From Paradesertivirga sp965650335 (lineage in GTDB: Bacteria; Bacteroidota; Bacteroidia; Sphingobacteriales; Sphingobacteriaceae): a stretch of 45,047 bases of DNA. The position numbers and the translations under genes are program-made. The stretch spans positions 1 through 45,047 of the forward strand of contig CBFGOI010000026.1 in the NCBI GenBank assembly GCA_965650335.1, in the 5' to 3' direction. Of the stretch, positions 33,569 to 42,687 are shown in pieces (within the stretch, counting starts at the first letter, position 1; every line of letters begins with the position of its first letter). The notes under the pieces were generated by a model. It ran no database searches. It had not been told where the DNA came from and saw only the letters and a program-made list of their open reading frames with translations.

Positions 33569-35282
33569 AAAAGCATTTTTAACTACCCTTCTAAGCTTAG
33601 CTCTTCATTTTAGTCTGTTTTCTCAGGACACCTTAAAAAGCATTAACTATCCGAAAGGATTCAGAACTCCTTTGGATTTAGCCCCATCTCTGGCAGGTTC
33701 TTTTGGCGAAATAAGGAGTAATCACTTTCATTCGGGCCTGGACTATAGAACCAACCAGCGTGAAGGCTATCCTGTTTATGCTGTGGCCGATGGTTTTATA
33801 TCCAGGTTACGCGTACAGATCGGTGGGTTTGGAAACGCTGTATACATAAGCCATCCGAATGGATATACCTCTGTTTATGCACACTTACAACGCTTCAATA
33901 CAACGATTGCCCGTACGGTTAAAGATTTACAGTACAGACGACAGGCTTTTGATGTTGATTTTCCACTTGCTTCGATAGAAATCCCTGTTAAAAAAGGGGA
34001 GATCATTGCCTGGTCTGGCAATACAGGAGGTTCGGCCGGCCCGCATCTGCATTTTGAACTTCGTGACTCCAAAACCGAAGAAACCATTAATCCACAGCTC
34101 TTTGGAATTAGAATCCCCGACAATGTTAAACCGGTGTTGACAGGCTTGTACATGTACCGGCTTAATAATTATCCATTCTCAGAAAATACACCAAGTCAAT
34201 ACTTCCAGATTACTGGTTCCAATGGAATATATTCATTGAATAAAAACCCGATAATAAATTTCAATAACGATGTAGCCTTTGGTATAGTTGCTTATGATCA
34301 GCAGGTGAGCGGTGGAAATAAAAACGGCGTCTATTCTATAGAATTACTTCTCGACGACAACACAATTTACACATCCGTATTAGAACGTTTCGCATTTGAG
34401 AATAGCAGAGCCATAAATTCACACATTGACTACCCGGCATTGATATTACATGGCAAGACCGTTCAAAAAAGTTTTGCAGAACCCGGCAATCCGCTAAGAA
34501 TATACAAGAGCCTTGTCAACAACGGAATCGTAAACTTGCAGGACGATGCCGTCCATAACTTGCAATACATTGTAAAAGATGTAAAAGGCAATACCAGTAT
34601 ATTGAACTTCCGAATCAAAAGAAATAGTCAATCTATAATTCCTCACAAAGAGAACGATGGAATAAAATGGATTAAATATTCGGATTCAACCGTTTACGAA
34701 GCTAACAAAATGAAAATAGCTATTCCCAAAGGGGTACTTTATAGCGATATAAACTTTAAATACTCTGTAAATAACAGGATATTACCAGGCGCTTTTTCGA
34801 TCATCCATAATATACATACCCGCTTAATTCCTGTACATAAAAATTATCATGTGTGGATAAAGCCAGACATTTTGTTACCAGAAGCGCTTCAGGACAAAGC
34901 TGTCATTGTCGATACTCGTGGTATATACCAGGGGGGTAGTTACGAGAATGGTTTTATACGAGCCAGTCCGAGAACTTTCGGAAGCTTTTACATCAAACTG
35001 GACACCACCGCCCCCATTATACGACCGGTTAATATTGCCGATGGTAAATCAATGGCTGGCATTAGTAAAATAATCCTTAAACTTTCGGATAACCTGTCTG
35101 GCATTCGCTCCTTTAAAGGAACAATAGATGGGCAATGGGTACTTTTTGAATATGACTCAAAAACCGCCACTTTATGGCATACCTTTGAAGACAATCTAAA
35201 TCCGGGAAAGCATTTATTGCAATTTATCGCAAGCGATATGAAAATGAATACCAGTACATATAACGCAACTTTTTACAAATAA
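33555..35282 (+). CDS. M23-family (LytM-type) peptidase with C-terminal extension (TTG start)
   Basis: A TTG at 33555, inside the preceding gene, gives a proper signal peptide (KKAFLTTLLSLALHFSLFSQ) and a 575-residue protein. The M23 domain spans about residues 48-180 with zinc ligands His59 and Asp63 (HSGLD) and His166 of HLH (164-166), plus His110. All active-site residues are present, so it is probably an active cell-wall endopeptidase of the periplasm. The remaining 400 residues appear as several beta-rich domains of unknown function, ending in a SDNLSGIRSFKGTIDGQWV block. A bcp gene follows after 3 bases. Confidence 0.88.
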   Translation: MKLNKKAFLTTLLSLALHFSLFSQDTLKSINYPKGFRTPLDLAPSLAGSFGEIRSNHFHSGLDYRTNQREGYPVYAVADGFISRLRVQIGGFGNAVYISHPNGYTSVYAHLQRFNTTIARTVKDLQYRRQAFDVDFPLASIEIPVKKGEIIAWSGNTGGSAGPHLHFELRDSKTEETINPQLFGIRIPDNVKPVLTGLYMYRLNNYPFSENTPSQYFQITGSNGIYSLNKNPIINFNNDVAFGIVAYDQQVSGGNKNGVYSIELLLDDNTIYTSVLERFAFENSRAINSHIDYPALILHGKTVQKSFAEPGNPLRIYKSLVNNGIVNLQDDAVHNLQYIVKDVKGNTSILNFRIKRNSQSIIPHKENDGIKWIKYSDSTVYEANKMKIAIPKGVLYSDINFKYSVNNRILPGAFSIIHNIHTRLIPVHKNYHVWIKPDILLPEALQDKAVIVDTRGIYQGGSYENGFIRASPRTFGSFYIKLDTTAPIIRPVNIADGKSMAGISKIILKLSDNLSGIRSFKGTIDGQWVLFEYDSKTATLWHTFEDNLNPGKHLLQFIASDMKMNTSTYNATFYK

Positions 35283-35285
35283 ACT

Positions 35286-35750
35286 ATGGCTGAATTAAAA
35301 GAAGGCGATACAGCGCCGCAATTTACCGCACAAGACCAAAACGGAGACACCATCTCTTTAGGTGATTTTAAAGGAAAGGATGTGATTTTATACTTCTATC
35401 CTAAAGATGACACACCGGGATGTACAGCAGAAGCTTGCGACTTCCGTGATAATTATCAGTCGCTGCAGGCGCAGGGCTTTAATGTAATTGGAGTAAGCAC
35501 AGATGATGAGACATCACATAAAAAGTTTGTGAATAAATACCAGCTTCCGTTTACCCTGATCGCTGATACGGATAAAAGTATTGTAGAAGCTTATGGAGTA
35601 TGGGTCGAGAAAAACATGTACGGTAAAAAATACATGGGAACAGCAAGAAAAACTTTTATAATTGATAAAGAAGGAAAAATCAAAAAGATTATCGATAAAG
35701 TGGATACCAAAGAATCATCCAAGCAAGTTTTGGAATTACTAAACAACTAG
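35286..35750 (+). CDS. bcp: Thioredoxin-dependent peroxiredoxin (BCP/PrxQ type)
   Basis: BCP reduces hydrogen peroxide and organic peroxides with thioredoxin. YFYPKDDTPGCTAEACDF carries the peroxidatic Cys46 and the resolving Cys51, five residues later as in PrxQ. The 154-residue length is normal and there is no signal peptide, so it acts in the cytoplasm. It starts 3 bases after the M23 peptidase and is the last gene of that run. A bidirectional terminator follows directly. Confidence 0.95.
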   Translation: MAELKEGDTAPQFTAQDQNGDTISLGDFKGKDVILYFYPKDDTPGCTAEACDFRDNYQSLQAQGFNVIGVSTDDETSHKKFVNKYQLPFTLIADTDKSIVEAYGVWVEKNMYGKKYMGTARKTFIIDKEGKIKKIIDKVDTKESSKQVLELLNN

Positions 35751-35754
35751 CTCG

Positions 35755-35788
35755 AATAAGCAATTGAATTAAATCAATTGCTTATTTT
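35755..35788. terminator. Bidirectional terminator with embedded stop codon of the PorE-like gene
   Basis: AATAAGCAATTGA (35755-35767) pairs perfectly with TCAATTGCTTATT (35774-35786), with a 6-nt loop and a short T-run on the plus side. The TAA stop of the minus-strand PorE-like gene (35782-35784) lies inside the stem. Confidence 0.8.
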
Positions 35789-37761
35789 CTTTTAAAGGGA
35801 GCGGTTGAAGTAGTGATACTTGCCATCGGGTTTATTTTAACTACCTTAAACTCGGTTCTTCTGTTGAGTTGATGATCTTTTATAGAACATTTAACTCCGT
35901 CTCTGCAACGATTGAGCAGTTCTGTTTCGCCCAGACCAACTGCTGATAACCTTGACGATCCAACACCTTTTTTTACCAGATAATTTACCGCTGACTGTGC
36001 TCGTTTTTGCGACAACCATTGGTTGTAGACAGCTTTGCCTCTCGAATCAGTATGAGACCGAAGCTCTACGTTAATATTTGGCATATTTGACATAAAAGAT
36101 GCAACTTTATTTAATTCGGCAGCTGCATCAGGTCTGATACTCCACTTATTGAAATTATAATAGATATTTTGAAGTTTCACCATATAGGTGTCGTCTTTCG
36201 CACGCTCAAGCTCAAACTTGACATTAAATACAGTTGATTCAGTAAGTCCGATAGTTGAAATACTACCTTCCTGTTTCGAATAATATTGAGTCTGATTTCC
36301 GGTAATAATATATTCCATTTCGGGCTCTAAATCAAAATGAAACTTTCCCTGAACATCAGAAATTGTACTTACCTGCTGATTAGTGGTTCTATTTAAAAGA
36401 ACCACTTCTACATTACTTAAAATGGTACCTGTTGACTTATCGCTTACTTCGCCATCAATGGCGAAAAACAAGGCCGTTTTCTGAGGAACGATATTGAATG
36501 TGTAAATATCATCTAATCCCAATCCTCCGGAACGGTTGGAAGATAAATAACCATTTAGATCATCGGTAAAAAGAATCCCGAAATCATCGTTCGACGAGTT
36601 AATGGGTGCTTTAAGGTTTTCTGCCAGTTCAAACTCATTATAAGCTCCCACGGCGGTGAGAATGTCCAACCCTCCCATCCCAACGTGTCCTTTTGATGAA
36701 AAATACAAACGGCCATCCTTTCTGACAACAGGAAAAACATCATCATCCGAAGTATTAACGTTCGGCCCGCAATTTACCGGAGCGCCCCATGAACCATCGG
36801 CTTGTTTTTGAGAAGCATAAAGATCCATTCCACCACGGCCACCCGGCATATCGGACGCAAAATAAAGAATTGCACCATTTGGCGATAAAGCGGGATGCTG
36901 AACCGAGTAACTGGCACTGTTTAAAGAAAGGGGCTTAGGTGCCGACCAGTCTGAACCACTTTTTGTGGCAAAGTATATTTTTTTTGTAGGAAATGGAGAT
37001 TTCTTCTTTTTGCCTTTAGGTGATTCAGTCAGGGTGAAATAGACTGTATCTCCTGAGGCTGTAAACGCGGCTGGACCGGTATGATATTCCTGGTTTAAGC
37101 TCGGCATCAGGGAAACGTCGAACGATTCACCTTTTTTTGTCGCCTGGTATAATTTTAAATATGGATTTCCGGTCCACCCGTACACTACCACTTTCTTCTT
37201 GTCTTCCGCACTTTTCAAAAACCACCTGTCAGAGGTAAAAACCAGGTTCTCCTTATATTTTACAGGCGAAAATTCAGAGTTTTCGCTATTTAAGGCTTTA
37301 GCATTTTCTATGTGGACATTTGGATCAGGATTTTCTGCCCACATTCTTCCAACTTCTGTAGAATTGGCAAAACGGGTTGCTTCTTCCATCATTGAAGGAA
37401 GTTTCTGCCCGTAGAGAAGGTAATTTTTCTTTGCTTCCTCAAACTTTCCGTTTTGCTTAAGAGCATCGGCATAAAACTTATAATTAACAGCATCTGCTCC
37501 AGGGAAAGTGAGAACTTTGGCGTACGCCTTTTCCGCACCTTTTGAATCATTTATAAACCGATAACAATTAGCGAGTTTTTGCGCTACTTCAAGGCTTGGC
37601 TTTTTTTGCATCACCTTCTCATAAATAGCTAAAGCAAGCTTATAATCATACGTTTCATAGTATTTATTAGCTTGCTTGATGTTGTCAGAAAAGATATTCC
37701 GGGGAGCGAAATAAACAATAGAACAGATAAAAGATACTAAAACAATCTTTTTATATTTCAT
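35782..37761 (-). CDS. PorE-like OmpA-family protein with TPR, PD40 and carboxypeptidase-like domains
   Basis: The protein has a signal peptide (KYKKIVLVSFICSIVYFAP), TPR-like helices (about 25-130, e.g. YETYDYKLALAIYEKVMQ), WD40/PD40-type beta-propeller repeats (about 140-430, with LSPNGAILYFASDMPGGRGG), a carboxypeptidase-regulatory-like sandwich (about 440-530, ISNVEVVLLNRTTNQQV), and a C-terminal OmpA peptidoglycan-binding domain (VELRSHTDSRGKAVYN, SQKRAQSAVNYLVKKGV). This domain order matches PorE, which ties the type IX machinery to the cell wall. The ATG at 37761 is preferred to the TTG at 37773. It follows porP/sprF and is the last gene of the surface module. It might be a paralogue dedicated to the module's own cargo. 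Confidence 0.85.
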   Translation of the reverse strand: MKYKKIVLVSFICSIVYFAPRNIFSDNIKQANKYYETYDYKLALAIYEKVMQKKPSLEVAQKLANCYRFINDSKGAEKAYAKVLTFPGADAVNYKFYADALKQNGKFEEAKKNYLLYGQKLPSMMEEATRFANSTEVGRMWAENPDPNVHIENAKALNSENSEFSPVKYKENLVFTSDRWFLKSAEDKKKVVVYGWTGNPYLKLYQATKKGESFDVSLMPSLNQEYHTGPAAFTASGDTVYFTLTESPKGKKKKSPFPTKKIYFATKSGSDWSAPKPLSLNSASYSVQHPALSPNGAILYFASDMPGGRGGMDLYASQKQADGSWGAPVNCGPNVNTSDDDVFPVVRKDGRLYFSSKGHVGMGGLDILTAVGAYNEFELAENLKAPINSSNDDFGILFTDDLNGYLSSNRSGGLGLDDIYTFNIVPQKTALFFAIDGEVSDKSTGTILSNVEVVLLNRTTNQQVSTISDVQGKFHFDLEPEMEYIITGNQTQYYSKQEGSISTIGLTESTVFNVKFELERAKDDTYMVKLQNIYYNFNKWSIRPDAAAELNKVASFMSNMPNINVELRSHTDSRGKAVYNQWLSQKRAQSAVNYLVKKGVGSSRLSAVGLGETELLNRCRDGVKCSIKDHQLNRRTEFKVVKINPMASITTSTAPFKRK

Positions 37762-37773
37762 TGGAGCACACAA

Positions 37774-38745
37774 TTAAAAGTAGCGTGGTGTAAGTAGCGC
37801 ACTTTTTTTGTTTGCATTTAAGATTAAGCCTAAAGATATTTCATGTGTTCCATTTGTATAATCACCTAAATCGGAAAGAGAGTAATCATACGAATAACCA
37901 ACACGAAGATTTTTAAGAACAAATGCTTCTACCACACCTACCACCGAATTTTGGTTAAAAGTGCTACTATTCCAACTAGTTTTTTTCCACAAGTTAACAC
38001 CCGTCCTGTATGAAGCTCCTAACCATACCGATTCTTTGACCAAAACAAATGAGTTAAGATCCACACTAGTAGGGCCTTTCGTATCTTCTTTGATTAAAAA
38101 GGATGGCTTTAATTTAAAGTTCGGATTGAGGTCAAATAAATAGCCGGCTGTTAAGAAATAATGTCTACCCTGCCTTGCAATAGTATTTTTACCGACCTGT
38201 TGATAATTAATTGAATTAGATATCAGGTTCGTCGCAGAAAGTCCTGCATAGAATTTGGAATTACTATAATGCACTCCGGCTCTTGCATCAGGAACAAAAT
38301 AAGTTTGTTTATTTGCAAAGTTTTCATCCGTTTCATCCTGTACCAGCGCATCAGCTGAGTTTAGAGTAAACTGTCCAACGCCGATTGAAATACCTAAAGC
38401 CAGCCGTGCATCCTCTCCTACCGGAATGCGATAGGCATAATTTGCGTGTGCAGAAGTTTGTCTCTGTAATCCTGCTTTATCATTAACCAGGGAGAAACCT
38501 AAACCTATCTTTTTGTCTACGCCAAAAGCTGCGTCAGCTATAAGCGACTGTGTTTTTGGAGCACCTTCAAAACCTGTCCATTGGTCGCGGTGGAGTAAAC
38601 TAATGTTTTTAGTTTCACGATAACCAGCGTAGGCAGGGTTAATAACCAGAGTATTAAACATATACTGGCTAAATTGTGCATCTTGCTGAGAAAACGCGGG
38701 CTTTATGAGTATTAATAGAAAGGTGAGCGTTAAATATGGTTTCAT
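37774..38745 (-). CDS. PorP/SprF-family outer-membrane protein
   Basis: SprF-type barrels help secretion or anchoring of a specific T9SS cargo at the outer membrane. The 323-residue precursor has a signal peptide ending at KPAFSQ and the mature start QDAQFSQYMFNTLVINPAYAG, the strong hallmark of the PorP/SprF family. The rest is barrel-like (KIGLGFSLVNDKAGLQRQ and later strands). It follows the type-B cargo gene after one base and precedes the PorE-like gene, so it is probably the partner of that cargo. Confidence 0.93.
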   Translation of the reverse strand: MKPYLTLTFLLILIKPAFSQQDAQFSQYMFNTLVINPAYAGYRETKNISLLHRDQWTGFEGAPKTQSLIADAAFGVDKKIGLGFSLVNDKAGLQRQTSAHANYAYRIPVGEDARLALGISIGVGQFTLNSADALVQDETDENFANKQTYFVPDARAGVHYSNSKFYAGLSATNLISNSINYQQVGKNTIARQGRHYFLTAGYLFDLNPNFKLKPSFLIKEDTKGPTSVDLNSFVLVKESVWLGASYRTGVNLWKKTSWNSSTFNQNSVVGVVEAFVLKNLRVGYSYDYSLSDLGDYTNGTHEISLGLILNANKKSALLTPRYF

Positions 38746-38746
38746 A

Positions 38747-40000
38747 TTAATTCTTTTTAATCATTGTAATAAATCCTTTGAACACGCGGGATTGATTCTC
38801 GATTGTTGCGGTTAATACGTAATAATAGGTGCCAGGTTGCAAATTACCACCATCCCAGGCAGTAGCGTTAGAATATCCTTTCGCACTGTACACTTCATCT
38901 CCCCAGCGATTATAGATACTAAGTTTGTTATCTGGATACAAATCAATGTTATTGATCATCCAGACGTCGTTTTTATTATCTCCGTCGGGAGAAAATGCAT
39001 TGTAAAACGTAAATGGATTAACCCCGCCAATTTCAGAGCTGAACGTAAACGGAAGATTATGAAATGGCTGTAATGCAGTGTACTTTATACTGGTATTTAA
39101 TGATTCAGCACGAAGGTCGTCGCCAAAAGAACCACTTACCACTGTTGACGGCGCGGCTTTCTCCCATTTTAAGAAATTTGTCCAGTTTACCAGCTGTGTA
39201 TAGTTGTTGTCGATTATTGAATTTTGATAAAAAGTAATGTCACAATTAGAGCTACCTGCGTTTTGTCCTAATATAAAATAATACTTATCAGACACGGTTT
39301 TTACATCGAATCGCTTCTTTGTTTTATCATAACCGGCATTTGTAGGATCATCGTTTATCAATGAGGCAGAGAATGTATTCGGAGAAGCATTTTCCGGCTT
39401 AATGTCTAAGGGACGGTAAAGGGGATTAATTCCGGGCAATACAGGGTTGGAGGTAGCGCTTCCAAGTGGAAAGAGATATGATGAATTGGAGTTTGTGTTC
39501 CGAATCAAAGCTCCTTTCGCGGTAGTAATAAAACCGGTACCGGCAGTGCTGCTTGGATCTACATCACGAACAACAGCTCCGGAACTTGGGTTGGTAATAT
39601 GGATAGTATAATCACCAGCATCAAGGCGTCTATTTCCCAGAGATAAAATTCCGGCTACGTCGATGTCTGTTTTAAGCGCTTTATCTCCATTAGAAAGTGC
39701 TAAGCTTGGAAATACAATCCGGGAACCGGCAATTTCCTGAGAACCTCCCGAAAGGGCAACTGTTCCTTTAGATTGGTTGTCGAAAACAACGGACGTTAGA
39801 TCACTGTTGGTAAACGTTCCTGTAACTTCCAGCTTCCCATCATTCAAAACAGTCCCGTTCTTATTGATGAAATCACAAGAGACATATATCAGGCTGTTTT
39901 CGGATAAGGCTAGAGCGTTACCGGAGTTTACTAGTTGGGCGTAGCTGGTTGTGGAGAGCGATCCGCAAAAAGCCAAAACAAATATTATTGACTTTTTCAT
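38747..40000 (-). CDS. T9SS type B cargo with gliding-motility-associated C-terminal domain
   Basis: The 417-residue precursor starts with a signal peptide (KKSIIFVLAFCGSLSTTSYAQ). Its body is beta-rich without an enzyme motif. The last 90 residues begin FYNAFSPDGDNKNDVWMIN and continue IYNRWGDEVYSAKGY, WDGGNLQPGTYYYVL and FKGFITMIKKN, which is the CHU_C/type B sorting domain. Proteins with this domain are exported by type IX secretion and need a SprF/PorP partner, found one base downstream. It is preceded by the collagen-like gene with 2 bases between them. It may be a surface adhesin. Confidence 0.9.
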   Translation of the reverse strand: MKKSIIFVLAFCGSLSTTSYAQLVNSGNALALSENSLIYVSCDFINKNGTVLNDGKLEVTGTFTNSDLTSVVFDNQSKGTVALSGGSQEIAGSRIVFPSLALSNGDKALKTDIDVAGILSLGNRRLDAGDYTIHITNPSSGAVVRDVDPSSTAGTGFITTAKGALIRNTNSNSSYLFPLGSATSNPVLPGINPLYRPLDIKPENASPNTFSASLINDDPTNAGYDKTKKRFDVKTVSDKYYFILGQNAGSSNCDITFYQNSIIDNNYTQLVNWTNFLKWEKAAPSTVVSGSFGDDLRAESLNTSIKYTALQPFHNLPFTFSSEIGGVNPFTFYNAFSPDGDNKNDVWMINNIDLYPDNKLSIYNRWGDEVYSAKGYSNATAWDGGNLQPGTYYYVLTATIENQSRVFKGFITMIKKN

Positions 40001-40002
40001 AA

Positions 40003-41562
40003 TTATTGAATTACAGTTACATTAAAAGCTAAACTAGCTGGCGCATACACCGCGCCTGAAAGATTATGAAGTTTAATTTCAACTGTATTCTGGCTAACAA
40101 TTCTAGCGTATGCAATTAGTACTCCGTTAGGTAATTCTACCGTTGGTGAAACGGATACACTGCCTGTTGTTGCAGCACCTTGAACAGTAAGAGTAACCTT
40201 TCCACTATTATTAGTGTTTATATTAGGCACTATATTCACATTTTTTGTGCCTCTCAATACCTGATTTATCGCTGTTCCTCCCTGCCCGATAATAACATCT
40301 CCATTTACTTCTAACTTTGCTCTTGGATCATTGGTATTTATACCAACGTTACCTACAGTCGTAGGGTCTATATTATCGCCTACTAAACGAAGTCGTTCAA
40401 TATTAGCAGTTTTTAGTATTAAATCCTTATTATCCGTGGTTCCGATAAAAGCTGACGCCAAAGTTGAACCATTACCACTTAATGACCATGCATTTGTAGG
40501 ATTTATGGAAGTACCTGTACTAGTCCAGGCCCCATTTGATTTCTCCCAAATCGTATTTGTAGAACTATCAAAATACATATCGCCATCAACAGCTGCTGCT
40601 GGGGAGCCGGCTGTAGGAGGAATTGTACCAGTATACCATTTGGCACCAGGAGACCCAGCAGGTCCAGTTAAGCCAATTGGGCCTTGTGGACCAGTTGCAC
40701 CATCAGCACCGGCGGGGCCAGTTAAGCCAATCGGGCCTTGTGGACCGGTTGCACCATCAGCACCGGCGGGACCAGTTAAACCAATCGGACCTTGGGGGCC
40801 AATTGCACCATCAGCACCGGCGGGGCCGGTTAAACCGATCGGGCCTTGTGGACCGGTTGCACCATCAGCACCAGCAGGACCTGTTAAGCCAATTGCGCCT
40901 TGCGGACCTTGAGGACCAGCAGGACCTTCAGGACCAGCGGGACCAGTTACGCCAGCAGGACCCTGAGGACCAGCCGGACCAGTTGCACCGGCAGGACCAG
41001 TTGCACCCTGTGGTCCTTGAGGTCCAGCTATTCCTGTTGTTAAATTTGCAACTGAAGACCAGCTGCTTGCTCCTCTTTTGTAAACAGCTCCCGTAGTATT
41101 GTTAAGATAGTAATCACCTTCTTTTGCCCCGGCAGGTTCAGTAGCTGTTGCAGGTGGTGCAAGGCTTCCATTAAACCATGTTGCTCCAGCAATGCCAGGG
41201 ATACCTTGAGGGCCAGTAGCACCCGCTACACCGCCAATCTCCGCCCAATTATCATCCTTCCAAACATTAAATGCTTTGTCATCAATATTATAAATAAGCA
41301 TTCCGTTATACGCTATATTTGAAATGGTTGGTGTCAATAAAGCATCCCGCTGCACCTCAGTGAGGCGCGGAATCAATAAGCCCTTTTCCGATGAAACAAT
41401 ATCCAAAATTGCTTTATCACTAGGGGTTGAAGTTCCAATTCCAACAGAACCAGTTTGAGCATTTGCAGCAAGCATTACGCCTAAACAAAAAGCTAGGGCA
41501 AAAGAAAATCTGATTATTCTTTTGTTTGCATTGAGAGTGAAGGTGGGTAGAGATAGTCCCAT
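40003..41562 (-). CDS. Secreted collagen-like repeat protein
   Basis: A signal peptide (about residues 14-36, IRFSFALAFCLGVMLAANAQ) leads to a head typical of Bacteroidota surface proteins (VGIGTSTPSDKAILDI, GLLIPRLTEVQRDAL). A Gly-X-Y tract of about 130 residues, split by short non-collagen parts, follows from near residue 175. Its core is an 18-residue unit (GPQGPIGLTGPAGADGAT and variants) present about four times. A C-terminal beta domain of about 200 residues ends FNVTVIQ, with no T9SS sorting domain. Triple-helix formation is likely from the sequence. It is the first gene of the surface module and may form fibres or stalks that interact with the type-B cargo encoded next. Confidence 0.88.
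   Translation of the reverse strand: MGLSLPTFTLNANKRIIRFSFALAFCLGVMLAANAQTGSVGIGTSTPSDKAILDIVSSEKGLLIPRLTEVQRDALLTPTISNIAYNGMLIYNIDDKAFNVWKDDNWAEIGGVAGATGPQGIPGIAGATWFNGSLAPPATATEPAGAKEGDYYLNNTTGAVYKRGASSWSSVANLTTGIAGPQGPQGATGPAGATGPAGPQGPAGVTGPAGPEGPAGPQGPQGAIGLTGPAGADGATGPQGPIGLTGPAGADGAIGPQGPIGLTGPAGADGATGPQGPIGLTGPAGADGATGPQGPIGLTGPAGSPGAKWYTGTIPPTAGSPAAAVDGDMYFDSSTNTIWEKSNGAWTSTGTSINPTNAWSLSGNGSTLASAFIGTTDNKDLILKTANIERLRLVGDNIDPTTVGNVGINTNDPRAKLEVNGDVIIGQGGTAINQVLRGTKNVNIVPNINTNNSGKVTLTVQGAATTGSVSVSPTVELPNGVLIAYARIVSQNTVEIKLHNLSGAVYAPASLAFNVTVIQ
40663..40890 (-). repeat. 54-bp tandem repeats coding the collagen-like 18-residue unit
   Basis: Four full units (40663-40716, 40717-40770, 40771-40824, 40825-40878) and a partial fifth are clearly homologous; units 1 and 2 differ by only a few bases. 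The length is a multiple of three, so gain or loss of units keeps the frame. Shorter Gly-X-Y repeats continue to about 41035. Confidence 0.85.
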
Positions 41563-41587
41563 ATTAGTTTAAGTTTTGATAAGATGC

Positions 41588-41695
41588 GTTAATAATATTC
41601 GTTGCTTTATAATTAAGTATTTTAATATACAAATATGCACTTCTACGATCCGTGCCAAATTAAGGTTGCACTTATTAACATATTATTGTTAATAA
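41588..41695. promoter_or_regulatory. Repeated TTATTAAC/GTTAATAA sites between the surface module and transketolase
   Basis: TTATTAAC-N8-GTTAATAA forms a dyad with perfect 8-bp arms at 41672-41695, and a further GTTAATAA lies at 41588-41595, exactly 100 bases from the second arm. They sit in the divergent promoter region of the collagen-like operon and transketolase. An AT-rich region produces such words by chance, so this is tentative. Confidence 0.35.
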
Positions 41696-41733
41696 AATGC
41701 TGTCCATCATTCCTCGCATTCCATTTTAATATT

Positions 41734-41741
41734 TACTTTTG
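41734..41741 (+). promoter_or_regulatory. Candidate -7 element of the transketolase genes
   Basis: TACTTTTG matches TAnnTTTG and ends 18 bases before the ATG at 41760. No -33 TTTG was found at 19-21 bases. Confidence 0.45.
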
Positions 41742-41759
41742 CCGGATTATATACTTGAT

Positions 41760-42605
41760 ATGAACGCAGATATAAATAAATTAAACAATATTGCTAAGCA
41801 GGTCCGCCGTGATATCGTTCGGATGGTTCATCAATGCCAATCCGGCCATCCAGGAGGTTCTTTAGGATGTACGGATTACCTGGTAGCCTTGTACTTCCAT
41901 ATTATGAATCATAAACCTGATTTTAACATGGATGGAACAGGAGAAGATCTTTTCTTCTTATCTAATGGACACATTTCACCTGTTTTTTACAGCGTACTTG
42001 CCCGTTCCGGTTATTTTGACATTAGCGAGCTAAGTACCTTCCGTAAGCTTGATTCAAGATTACAAGGGCATCCTACTACCCATGAAGGTTTACCAGGTGT
42101 GCGTATTGCATCAGGATCTTTAGGTCAGGGCTTGTCGGTGGCAATTGGCGCCGCTCTTAGCAAAAAATTAAACAAAGACAACTCCCTTGTCTTCTCTTTA
42201 CATGGTGATGGAGAATTACAGGAAGGACAAATATGGGAAGCAGCAATGTTTGCCCCACATAATAAAGTAGACAACCTAATATCTACCATTGATTTCAATG
42301 GCCAGCAAATAGACGGTCCCACAGAAAAAGTACTCTCCCTTGGCAATCTCAGAGCTAAATGGGAAGCATTTGGATGGGATGTAATGGAGATGAACGGCAA
42401 TGACATTCAGGACGTTATTCGCGGTCTTGAGGAAGCGAAATCCAGAGCATTTAAAGGCAAACCAATTATGATTTTAATGCACACCAATATGGGACATGGC
42501 GTGGATTTCATGATGGGATCGCACAAATGGCATGGTGTAGCTCCTAATGATGAGCAATTACAAGATGCACTATCGCAGCTTGAATGTAGCCTGCAAGATT
42601 ATTAA
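41760..42605 (+). CDS. Transketolase, N-terminal (thiamine diphosphate-binding) subunit
   Basis: Transketolase transfers two-carbon units in the pentose phosphate pathway. This 281-residue polypeptide corresponds to the first third of the long bacterial enzyme. SGHPGGSLGCTDYL (28-41) is the N-terminal motif and HGDGELQEGQ (148-157) with Asn180 forms the ThDP/Mg motif. The C-terminal half of the enzyme is the next gene; the split form is common in this phylum and in archaea, so it is not a broken gene. The ATG at 41760 is preferred over a TTG at 41739, which would overlap the promoter. Confidence 0.93.
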   Translation: MNADINKLNNIAKQVRRDIVRMVHQCQSGHPGGSLGCTDYLVALYFHIMNHKPDFNMDGTGEDLFFLSNGHISPVFYSVLARSGYFDISELSTFRKLDSRLQGHPTTHEGLPGVRIASGSLGQGLSVAIGAALSKKLNKDNSLVFSLHGDGELQEGQIWEAAMFAPHNKVDNLISTIDFNGQQIDGPTEKVLSLGNLRAKWEAFGWDVMEMNGNDIQDVIRGLEEAKSRAFKGKPIMILMHTNMGHGVDFMMGSHKWHGVAPNDEQLQDALSQLECSLQDY

Positions 42606-42687
42606 CCCTATCTCCTACACGGGGAATGCATACGTAAAAAACAATAAGACCTCTTTTTAATGGAGGATTATGTAAGATATCAGATAA

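Noticed and set aside
40331..41096. Long plus-strand frames opposite the collagen-like gene
   Set aside because: They are antisense mirrors of the Gly-X-Y repeats (Pro/Ala/Gly-rich or His/Gln-rich) with no other support.
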